Source: Babylonia areolata (lineage: Eukaryota > Mollusca > Gastropoda > Neogastropoda > Buccinidae). From it: a stretch of DNA of 64,000 nucleotides. The translations under genes were made by a program, and so were the position numbers. The notes beneath the pieces were generated by a model that was given only the letters and a program-made list of their open reading frames with translations, was not told the DNA's origin and ran no database searches. Where the stretch lies: positions 868,663-932,662 of the forward strand of contig NC_134907.1 in assembly GCF_041734735.1 (NCBI RefSeq), given 5' to 3'. Position 1 is the stretch's first letter. Each line of letters begins with the position of its first letter. Shown piece by piece: positions 54,100 through 64,000 of this stretch.

Positions 54100-55262
54100 T
54101 AATGATAATGATAATGATGATGATGATGATAATAATAACCACAATAAATAGACAACCAACAATAACAATAAATAAATAATACTGATGATAATGATAATTA
54201 GTATTTATATAATGCCGAATCTTGTGCAAAGACAAATCAAAGCACTTACACACCAACCATTCACGTGCATGCATAACTCAGTTTAGAAAAAAAAATTACA
54301 AACTGGGTAACTGAACACAAGGAAGAGGCAGGGGGGTGAGGCTATCTTGGGAAGAGGCGGGTTTTAAGGCCAGACTTGAGAGAGCTGAGTGCAGACACCT
54401 GGCTAGCAAAAGAGGAAGTTCATTCCAGCTGCAAGGTCCAGAGACTGAGAAAGAGTGATGGCCGACAGTGGAGTGTTTGAATCTGGGTATACAGAAACAG
54501 AATGGATCCAAAGCTGATTGTAGAGAGCAAGATGGGGTGTAGAGGTGTAGGCAGCCACAGAGGAAGGGGCAGATTTGTGAATACATTTATAACATAGAGT
54601 GCTGATCTTGTACTTTATTCTGTGTGAGACAGGGAGCCAATGGAGATGTTGCAAAAGAGGAATGATGTGCTCAGATCTTTCATTCTGAGGACAAGTCAGG
54701 CAGCAGAGTTTTGTGAAGCAGGCAAACCAGACAACAGAGAGTTAAGCAGCCTTAATGAGAGAAACAACAAATCTAGATGTTGCATCGATGGACAGATATT
54801 TCAAAATGCAACTGATGCACTGCAGTTGACAACAGCAAGATTGACAGGTCTGACTGATAAATTTTTGCATGGACAGTGTGTTGTCAAGGACAATGCCAAT
54901 GTTCCTGACTGAGTTGGAAAGAGGGATGGATGTACTGCCAAGTTTGATTGTGTCAGTTGTGATGGAAGAGAGTTCCTGTTTAGTTCCCATGATATTGCTT
55001 CAGTTTTGTACGCGTTCAATTGTAACTTATTAATAGTCATCCAGTTTTGAATGTCCAGGAAGCAGTCTAATGTTTCTTGCAAGAGCGAGGACAATTTTTC
55101 AGGGGTATCACTTTTCTTAATTTGAGTGTCATCAGCAAGAGAATGATGCCTGATGTTGTAGTGGTTGATAATTTCAGCGAGAGGAGCAGTGTACAGCGTG
55201 AAGAGCATGGGGCCTAAAACGGACCCCTGTGGGATTCTGTGTTCCATTTTAACCAGTTCAGA
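54100..55262 (-). mobile_element. Degraded L2-type LINE, RT part to 3' end
   Basis: Minus-strand order: [93 protein letters not shown]. Shifted between frames several times. The 3' end (ttatataaatactaattatc plus ATC/ATT-rich tail) is of the L2 kind. 5'-truncated. Confidence 0.85.
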
Positions 55263-55384
55263 CTAGTATATTTAGTGATGATGTCATCCCTACACACACT
55301 GATCTGATTCCAACACACAGACTACAGGTCATTCTAACATCAAACAATCCCTCTCTAGACACTGATCTGATACCAATACAGGTT

Positions 55385-56300
55385 ACAGGTCACTCCCCTG
55401 TATCTGAGGCCACAGCCTGTGTATACCTCGAGATACAATTTTTGTTGTCGTCACTCCCCTATATTTGGGGCCATGGCCTGTGTATACCCAGATATGCAAT
55501 TTGTTGTTGTCACTCCCCTACATTTGGGGCCTGGCCTGTGTATACCTAAAGACACATTTTTGTATTTGGGGCCATGGCCTGTGTATACCCAGAGATACAA
55601 TTTGTTGTCACTTCCCTATATTTGGGGCCCTGGCCTGTGTATACCTATAGATACAATTTGTTGTTGTTACTTCCCTATATTTGGGGCAAGAGCCTGTGTA
55701 TACCCAGAGATACAATTTGTTGTAGCCATTCCCCTATACTGGGAGACATGGCCTGTGTATACATTGAGATACAATTTGTTGTTGTCACTTTCTTATATTT
55801 GGGGCCATGGCCTGTATTTACCCAGAGATACAATTTCTTGTTGTCACTTCCCTATATTTGAGGCCATAGCCTGTGTATACCGTGAGATACAATTTGTTGT
55901 CACTTTCCTATATTAAGAGCCACAGCATGTGTATACCTAGAGATGCAATTTGTTGTAGTTACTTTCCTATATTTGGGGCCATGGGCTGTGTATACCCATA
56001 GATACAATTTGTTGTCGTCACTTTCCGTTATTTGGGGCCATGACCTGTGTAAACCCAGAGATGCAATTTGTTGTTGTTGTCACTCCCCTATATTTGGGAC
56101 CAGAACCTGTGTATACCTAAAGACACCATTTTTGTTGTTGTCACTTTCCTAGATTTGGGGCCTTGGCCAGTGTATACCCAGAAATACAATGCGTTGTTGT
56201 CACTCTTCTTTATTTGGGGCTACAGCCTGTGTATACCTAGAGAAAAAAAAACACCTCTTTCTTGTCACACCCCTATATTTGGGGTAAAAGCTTGTGCGTA
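55385..56300. repeat. 59-bp minisatellite, about 15 copies
   Basis: Units of ggggccatggcctgtgtata, cccagagatacaatttgttg and ttgtcacttccctatattt, moderately diverged. Confidence 0.92.
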
Positions 56301-56325
56301 TCTACAGATGAGAATAAATCATTCA

Positions 56326-56327
<2 letters not shown>

Positions 56328-56382
<55 letters not shown>
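56328..56382. repeat. (GT)n microsatellite
   Basis: About 27 uninterrupted dinucleotides, followed by a CT-rich stretch. Confidence 0.95.
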
Positions 56383-56386
<4 letters not shown>

Positions 56387-56499
56387 TAGCTCTCTCTCTT
56401 TGTCTCTCTCTCTCTGACCCTCAGAAGGTCAATGTTCCTCAATCTCTGTCTTTCTCTCAGTGTTCCTTTCACCAGTCTCCTTTCTTAATATTAATCTTT

Positions 56500-56960
56500 C
56501 AGATCAAACCATCTCTTGCTGATATTTTTGTTGGTGTTGCAGATCAAAACTGAGCAACATCTCTTGTTGATATTTGCACTGGTGTTGCAGATAAAAACTT
56601 CTCAAAACTGAGCAACATCTCTTGTTGATATTTGCGTTGGTGTTGCAGATCAAAACTGCGCAACATCTTCTGTTGATGTCTGTGCTGGTCTTTCAGATCA
56701 AAACTGCTCAAAACTCAGCAATACATTTTGTTGATATCAATGTTGATGTTGCAGATCAAAACTGCTCAAAACTGAGCAATATATTTTTGTGGATGTCGGT
56801 GATGGATTAAAAACAGATGAAAAATCAGCACTGTCTTTTGCTGATACCCAGTGTTGACATTTCAGAATCATAACTGCTTGAAACTCAGCAATATCTGTGA
56901 CATTTCAGATCAAAACTGCTCGGAACTCAGCAACGTCTTTTGCTGATATCAATGCTGACA
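56500..56960. repeat. ~58-bp minisatellite resembling the SOCS exon end
   Basis: About eight units with gttgcagatcaaaactgctc and aaaactgagcaacatc. The same order, ttgcag...tgctcaaagctgag, occurs at the end of the SOCS exon (56989-57016). Confidence 0.85.
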
Positions 56961-56997
56961 CTCCAGATCCAAAGCAAGCACTAGTGTTTTGCAGGTG

Positions 56998-57140
56998 TCA
57001 CAGGTGCTCAAAGCTGAGGTACTGCAGGATGCCCTGGGGCACACCTGTCAGTTGTTTGACACAGGACGCTGTCTTCCTCACTGAGCGAATCTGCCGCCAC
57101 ACTGACAGTCGGCAGCATGACTTCAGGGACCGCGGCTCAC
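56998..57140 (-). CDS. ASB-like gene, terminal SOCS-box exon
   Basis: 143 nt: two bases plus 46 codons and TGA (57000-56998). Reads EPRSLKSCCRLSVWRQI then VPQGILQYLSFEHL. The BC box fits [APST]LxxxCxxx[AILV]. The Cullin-5 box position reads GVPQG instead of LPLP, a divergence. Acceptor tggttacag. Minisatellites flank both sides and each contains sequence resembling the exon edge. Confidence 0.93.
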
Positions 57141-60100
57141 CTGTAACCATGACGACATGTCAGTACCTGTAACCATGACGACATGTCAGTACCTATGTCA
57201 GTACCTGTAACCATGACGACATGTCAGTACCTATGTCAGTACCTGTAACCATGATGACATGTCAGTACCTATGTCAGTACCTGTAAGCATGATGACATGT
57301 CAGTACCTATGTCAGTACCTGTAAGCATCATGACATGTCAGTACCTATGTCAGTACCTGTAAGCATGATGACATGTCAGTACCTATGTCAGTACCTGTAA
57401 GCATGATGACATGTCAGTACCTATGTCAGTACCTGTAAGCATGATGACATGTCAGTACCTATGTCAGTACCTGTAAGCATCATGACATGTCAGTACCTAT
57501 GTCAGTACCTGTAAGCATCATGACATGTCAGTACCTGTAACCATCACATCATGCCGGTACATGTACCCATCATGCAAGTACCTGTACCCATCATGTCAGT
57601 ACCTGAAACCGTGTTGTCATATCAGTACCTGTAACCACCATGTCAGTACCTGCAATGTAACCATCACATCATGTCGGTACATGAACCCATCATGTCAGTA
57701 CCTCTAACCATCATGTCAGTACCTATAACCATGATGACATGTCAATACCTGTAACTATCACATCAGCACCTGTAACCATCAGTACCTGTAACCATCACGT
57801 CATGTTAGTACCTGTAACCATCACGTCAGTACCTGTAACCATCACATCATGCCAGTACCTGTAACCATCACAACATGCCGGTACCTGTAACCATCACAAC
57901 ATTTTATGTCAGTACCTGTAACCATCACGTCATGTCAGTACCTGTAACCATCACGTCATGTCAGCACCTGCAACCATCATGACATGTCATGTTGGTACCT
58001 GTAACCATGACACCAGTACCTGTAACCATCACAACATGTCAGTACCTTAACAATCATGTCATGTCAGTACCTGTAACAATCATGTCATGTCAGTACCTGT
58101 AACCATGACATGTCGACCTGTAACAATCATGTCATGTCAGTACCTGTAACCATCACACCATGTCAGTACCTGTAACAATCATGTCATGTCAGTACCTGTA
58201 ACCATAATGACATGTCGACCTGTAACAATCATGTCATGTCAGTACCTGTAACCATAATGACATGTCAGTACCTGTAACCATCACATGTCGGTACCTGTAA
58301 CCATCACACCATGTCAGTACCTGTAACGACCATGTCATGTCAGTACCTGTAACCATAATGAAATGTCAGTACCTGTAACTATCACATCATGTCGGTACCT
58401 GTAACCATCATGTCAGTACCTGTAACCATCATGTCAGTACCTGTAACCATGGTGACATGTCAGTACCTGTAACCACGACATGTCAGTACCTGTAACCACC
58501 ACGACACGTCATGTCAATACCTGTAACCATCATGATGTTAGTACCTGTTACCATCACAACATTTTATGTCAGTACCTGTAAGCATCACATCAAGTCAGTA
58601 CCTCAAACCATCACAACATGTCGGTACCTGTAACCATCACATCAGTACCTGTAACCATCATGTCATGTCAGTACATGTATCTATGACTACATGTCAGTAC
58701 CTGTAACCATGACTACATGTCATAACCTGTAACCATCATGTTGTGCAGGAAGGGAAGCAACTCCTGTCATGTTGTTCTCCTCCCTCACCCCAACAATCCC
58801 CCCCATGCCCCTCACCTTTCAGTCTGTGCAGGAAGGCCAGTAACTCCTGACTGTCGCGTTCGTCCCCCTCCTCCCTCGCCCTCCGCGGCTCGGCCTCCCA
58901 GGGGTACAGCCCCTTGTGGTCTCGAACCCACAGCCTGGTGCCAAACTGGTGCAGCAGGTGGGCGAATCGCCAGTGGCCCCGCTGCACCACCAGGGTGTGG
59001 AAGGGGGAGAAGGTGGACTGGGCCCCCTCCATCAGCAGCAGTTGGGAACAGTCGTAGTGCTGGTAGGCGATGGAGAGTTGGAGCGCGTCCACTGTGAAGG
59101 TCAGGCCGCTGGCTCCCTCACGCTGCATCATCGGCTCCGCTCCGTAGTCCAGCAACAGCTGTGACATGGTTCGTCGTGTCCATCAGTTTGGGAATACACA
59201 CATCATCACATCACACCATCACACCACACACAATCACATCACACCACACATCACACCACACACCATCACATCACACCACACATCATCACATCACACCACA
59301 CACCATCACACCACACATCTATCACACCACACATCATCACATCACACACCATCACATCACACCACACACAATCACATCACACATCTATCACATCACACCA
59401 CACACAATCACATCACACATCCATCACATCACACCACACACAATCACATCACACATCCATCACATCACACCACACACAATCACATCACACATTCATCACA
59501 TCACACCACACACAATCACATCACACCACACACAATCACATCACACATTCATCACATAACACCACACACAATCACATCACACATTCATCACATAACACCA
59601 CACACCACACATCATCACATCACACATTCATCACATCACACCACACATCATCACATCACACCACACACAATCACATCACACATCCATCACATCACACACC
59701 ATCACACCACACACCCCTCACACCACACCACACACCCCTCACTCCTCACACCACACCACACACCCCTCACACCACACCACACACCCATCACACCACACCA
59801 TCACATCACACACCCCTCACACCACACCACACACCCATCACACCACACCATCACATCACACACCCCTCACACCACACACTCCTCACACCACACCACACAC
59901 CTCTCACACCACACACTCCTCACACCACATCACACACCCCTCACACCACACACTCCTCACACCACACCACACACCTCTCACACCACACACCCCTCACACC
60001 ACACCACAATCACACCACACCATCACACCACACACCCCTCACACCACACCATCACACCACACATTCCTCACACCACACCACACCCCTCTCACACCACACA

Positions 60101-61684
60101 CTCCTCACACCACATCACACACCCCTCACACCACATCACACACCCCTCACACCACACACCCCTCACACCACATCAAACACCCCTCACACCACACACCCCT
60201 CACACAACACACTCCTCACACCACATCACACACCCCTCACATCACATCACACCACATCACACACCCTCACACCACACACTCCTCACACCACATCACACTC
60301 CCCTCACACCACACACTCCTCACACCACATCACACCCCTCACACCACACCACACCCCTCTCACCCCACACCCCTCTCACACCACACCACACACCCATCAC
60401 ACCACACCACACACCCCTCACACCAAACCACACACCCCTCACACCACACACCTCTCACACCACACCACACACCCCTCACACCACACCCCTCACACCTCAT
60501 CACACACCCCTCACACCACACACCCCTCACACCACACACTCCTCACATCACACCACACACTCCTCACACCACATCACACACCCCTCACACCACACACTCC
60601 TCACACCACACCACACCACACACCCCTCACACCACACACTCCTCACACCACACCACACCACACACCCCTCACACCACACACTCCTCACACCACACCACAC
60701 ACTCCTCACACCACATCACACACCCCTCACACCACACACTCCTCACACCACACCACACCACACACCTCTCACACCACACACTCCTCACACCACACACTCC
60801 TCACACCACACCACACACCCCTCACACCACACACTCCTCACACCACACCACACACCCCTCACACCACACACTCCTCACACCACACCACACCACACACCCC
60901 TCACACCACACACCCCTCACACCTCTCACACCACACACAACACCACACACCCAACACACCACACCATACAACACACCCACCACATCACACACCTACCACA
61001 CCACTCTCACACCACACACCCCTCACACCACACACCTCTCACACCACACACCTCTCACACACACCACACACAACACCACAAACCCAACACACCACACCAT
61101 ACAACACACCCACCACATCACACACCTACCACATCACACACCCCTCACACCACACCACACACCACTCACACACACCATACATAACACCACACACCCAACA
61201 CACCACACCATACAACACACCCACCACATCACACACCCCTCACACCACACCACACACCACTCACACACACCATACATAACACCACACACCCAACACACCA
61301 CACCATACAACACACCCACCACATCACACACCTACCACATCACACACCCCTCACACCACACCACACACCACTCACACACACCATACATAACACCACACAC
61401 CCAACACACCACACCATACAACACACCCACCACATCACACACCCCTCACACCACACCACACACCTGCACCAGGTCACAGCGACCCAGCAGAGCGGCCTGA
61501 CTAAGGGGAGACTGTCGGTTGTTACCGTCCCCATTGGGGTTAGCTCCCCTGTCCAGCAGGAGGCGTGCACAGTCGTAGTGCACGTTCTTCACCGCCATTT
61601 GCAGCGGGGTCTGACCTTTGACATCCGGCACGTCCACTCGGGCACCGCTGTCCAGTAGTTTTTCTACACACCTGGTGTGTCCTC
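56998..61684 (-). CDS. Ankyrin repeat and SOCS box protein (ASB family, ASB1-like), 3' part
   Basis: Predicted substrate receptor of an Elongin B/C-Cullin 5 ubiquitin ligase. Three coding exons, 61464-61684, 58816-59158 and 56998-57140, join in phase (0, then 1) and give 235 C-terminal residues. The first two exons hold ankyrin repeats: DVKGQTPLQMAVKNVHYDCA, then GANPNG...SPLSQAALLGRCDLVQ|LLLDYGAEP, a repeat completed exactly across the splice. The last exon is a SOCS box: SLKSCCRLSV fits the BC-box pattern. The DVKGQT and GA(D/N)PNG signatures resemble ASB1, but the paralogue is not certain. Exons for the N-terminus must lie beyond the window, past the LINE at 62.65 kb. Confidence 0.9.
57141..58735. 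repeat. 26/38-bp minisatellite carrying acceptor copies
   Basis: Units of cctgtaaccatgacgacatg plus tcagta, with or without cctatgtcagta. It starts at the SOCS exon's own acceptor, and each well-kept unit reads tcatggttacag|GTA on the minus strand. Confidence 0.93.
58816..59158 (-). CDS. ASB-like gene, second ankyrin exon
   Basis: 343 nt; 114 codons plus one base. Acceptor atgtcacag, donor CTGAAAG|gtgagg. Completes one ankyrin repeat (LLLDYGAEP), carries two more degenerate ones (VDALQLSIAYQHYDCSQLLL; HTLVVQRGHWRFAHLLHQFG), then a charged linker (PRRAREEGDERD) leading to the SOCS box. GC-rich against its AT/CA-rich surroundings. Confidence 0.92.
59195..61455. repeat. CA/TCA-rich array (2.3 kb)
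   Basis: Left part is catcacatcacaccacaca-type, middle is cacccctcacaccacac-type, right part is a ~150-bp higher-order unit containing cacaccatacaacacacc. It fills the intron between the two ASB ankyrin exons. The 672-residue H/T/P/S frame on the plus strand is an artefact. Confidence 0.95.
61464..61684 (-). CDS. ASB-like gene, ankyrin exon
   Basis: 221 nt; two bases plus 73 codons, ending phase 0. Acceptor tatgtgtcag, donor GTGCAG|gtgtgt. Encodes two ankyrin repeats. Three decayed copies of its acceptor and first ~25 coding bases lie upstream in the intron repeats. Confidence 0.92.
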
Positions 61685-61690
61685 CTGACA

Positions 61691-62640
61691 CATACAGCAA
61701 CACACCTGACACACACAGCAACACACCTGACACATATCAACACACCTGACACACACAGCAACACACCTGACACATATCAACACACCTGACACACACATCA
61801 ACATACCTGACACACATCAACACACCTGTCACACACATTCACACACTATAGACATGAAAGGTTTTCTACACACCATGCACGTCCATCTGACACACACATC
61901 AACACATAATAGACATGGAAGGTTTTCAAAACTCCATGTATGTCCACCTGACACACACATCAACACACCTGACACACACACATCAACAACACACCTGACA
62001 CACACATCAACACACCTGTCAAACACAGCAACACACCTGACAACACACCTGACACACACATCAACACACTTGACATGCCTGACACACAGCAACACACCTG
62101 ACACACACATCAACACACCTGACAAACACATCAACACACCTGACACACACATCAACACACCTGACACACACATCAACACACCTGACACACACACATCAGC
62201 AACACACCTGACACACACAGCAACACACCTGACAAACACATCAACACACCTGACACACACACATCAGCAACACACCTGACACACACATCAACACACCTGA
62301 CAAACACAGCAACACACCTGACACACACATCAACACACCTGACACACACAGCAACACACCTGACAAACACATCAACACACCTGACACACACACATCAGCA
62401 ACACACCTGACACACACACATCAGCAACACACCTGACACACACATCAACACACCTGACAAACACAGCAACACACCTGACACACATATCAACACACCTGAC
62501 ACACACATCAACACACCTGACACACACATCAACACACTTGATATGCCTGACACACAGCACCACACACCACACACATCAACACACAATAGACATGAAAGGT
62601 TTACTACACACCATGTATGTCCACCTGACACACACATCAA
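61691..62640. repeat. ~21-bp minisatellite upstream of the ASB ankyrin exon
   Basis: Units of cacacctgacacacacatca and length variants. Interspersed at 61851-61892, 61911-61952 and 62588-62630 are longer motifs that match the start of the adjoining exon. Confidence 0.92.
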
Positions 62641-62649
62641 TACACACAA

Positions 62650-64000
62650 TAAACATCAAACTTTTTGAAAATAGTATGCAAACAACCATGGAGCCAGGGC
62701 ATATTCATTCTACTACACCTTTGCACATCACTTGTTCGGTCAAAACTGATATATGCACAAGAAGTATACTTCAGTGCACCGAAATATTTATTGAAAAAAA
62801 TTCAAAGCATAGACTGCAGAGCATATAAACTGGCACTTGGCTTACCAGTCCATGCTTCCAGTAAGAAAACGTACAGTGCAGCGGGAGTATTACCATTAGA
62901 GGATCAAAGGGAACTTGCGTGTAGTAAATTTGTCCTGAGAAGTTTAACGGACGAAAATGATTTGGAATCAGAAATAACTCTCAAATCCGACAGCGATTTT
63001 CCAAAGAGAGCTAGATCTATATCCTCTCATACCACACTGGGAACATACACGTCAAGTATTTTAACAAATTCCGGCGTGAATAAAACCCCACATTTTGCTA
63101 AAAGGTCTGTCGTATCACCTACACCCATATGGGAACTTCAAAGAGCGCAATTTGATATCGATCACATTGATCTGACCAAAGATGACAACATAAATTTACT
63201 TACATCGCATGTACGAATCCATTTGGAAGAGAAATACCCAAATCATCTGAAGATATTTACAGACGGCTCTGTTGTAAATGATAGAGATGGTGCTGCTTTC
63301 GTTATTCCAGACCTTAACTTTCAAAACTCATTTCAACTGGGAGAGAATAAGTCCATCTTCACAGCTGAACTCATAGCAATTCAAATTGCGTTAAATTTCA
63401 TGATATCCTTTCCCAAAACTATATTTAAGATTCTATTTTGTGTTGATTCTAAATCAGTTCATCACGCTATTGAACTTATAAAAGAAACGGTTAGGTATGA
63501 ACTCATTACTGAAATTAACCATTTGATACACGAACTCTTACTAAGAGGCTCTCACATAACCTTTTGCTGGATTCCTTCTCATTGAGGTTTTTACTATAAT
63601 GAAAAAGTTGACATTTTGGCTAAAAAAGGAGCTAGAAGCTTCACGAAGGAGTTAGATTTAAATATTTCGCTTTACTACAGGAATGTTACACCATGGTAGA
63701 AAAAGTCCAGTGGTCAAAATTTCAGTTTGAGGAAAAACACACCGATAACTCGGATTTACCTAAGAACATACAGAAAATGTATGGTTTCATGGGAAAACAT
63801 TACCATAATGATTTTCATAAGAGGCAAATCATTTCTCTAATCTGCAGATGGAAAATGAATTGTTTTAGGACAAAATATGTCAGTAATGTTTCTTGCTTCT
63901 GTGGTGCTCACATAACAGCCGATCATATACCAACTTGCGATATGTTAAGTCTCAAATCCCTAACTGAAATCATCTTCAGTGTTGACTATCTTCAGCAGTC
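62650..64000 (+). mobile_element. 5'-truncated LINE with RNase H domain (I-group), runs off the window
   Basis: Starts in the post-RT region (LVRSKLIYAQEVYFSAP, IQSIDCRAYKLALGLPVH). The RNase H domain has its acidic and histidine residues: FTDGS, FTAELIAIQIAL, CVDSKS, CWIPSH, then NEKVD after an in-frame TGA at 63583-63585. A second stop follows near 63697. A CCHC-like CFCGAHITADHIPTC lies at about 63896-63940. RNase H after RT points to the I superfamily; the clade is not resolved. Confidence 0.85.

Noticed and set aside
59166-61184. 672-residue T/H/S/P-rich protein on the plus strand
   Set aside because: CA-rich satellite between two ASB exons on the other strand.
1-62640. CRISPR-like regular repeats
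   Set aside because: Units are contiguous without unique spacers, and the genome is eukaryotic with spliced genes.
63240-63585. Host ribonuclease H gene
   Set aside because: It follows LINE RT-tail sequence in one frame and is followed by a LINE-type zinc knuckle; it is the RNase H domain of a retrotransposon.

Overview
The window looks like a piece of an animal nuclear genome. It holds two spliced protein genes on the minus strand, one nuclear tRNA gene, many LINE and SINE fragments and a very large load of tandem repeats. I infer a lophotrochozoan, most likely a gastropod mollusc, from the SINE cores and the LINE mix; this rests on memory and is only moderately secure. The genes are identified from translated exons that join in phase across GT-AG introns and align by eye with remembered human proteins.

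Region 1 to 8 kb: a 37-bp satellite (1-1984), then a nest of old LINEs (about 2.4-7.2 kb), including one LINE inserted into another with a target-site duplication. Region 8.6 to 50.5 kb: the complete coding region of ORC2 (origin recognition complex subunit 2), 13 coding exons on the minus strand, 1653 nt including stop, 550 residues. Its introns are filled with private minisatellites, two LINEs inserted into the same 42-bp satellite, SINEs, a piggyBac-like element and a foldback element. About 280 bp upstream of the ORC2 start codon, on the opposite strand, is an intact tRNA-Gln(CTG) gene (50758-50829). Region 51 to 56.5 kb: a SINE, a TTAA-flanked MITE, microsatellites and an L2-type LINE fragment. 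Region 57 to 61.7 kb: the last three coding exons of an ankyrin-repeat and SOCS-box protein (ASB family, closest in my memory to ASB1), minus strand; its upstream exons lie outside the window. Region 62.6 kb to the end: a 5'-truncated LINE with an RNase H domain.

By rough addition, tandem arrays make up over half of the window. The most unusual observation is that several arrays, or decayed single copies, contain recognisable pieces of the neighbouring exon edge: splice site plus 5 to 50 nt of coding sequence. I see this at ORC2 exons 2, 4, 10 and 11 and at all three ASB exons. The introns therefore carry multiple decoy copies of real splice sites, and the minisatellites seem to have been seeded at exon-intron boundaries. 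A second array (35.85-37.1 kb) seems to have been born from the 3' end of a SINE.

ORC2 and the ASB protein have no obvious functional link. ORC2 acts in replication licensing; the ASB protein is a predicted substrate receptor of a Cullin-5 ubiquitin ligase.
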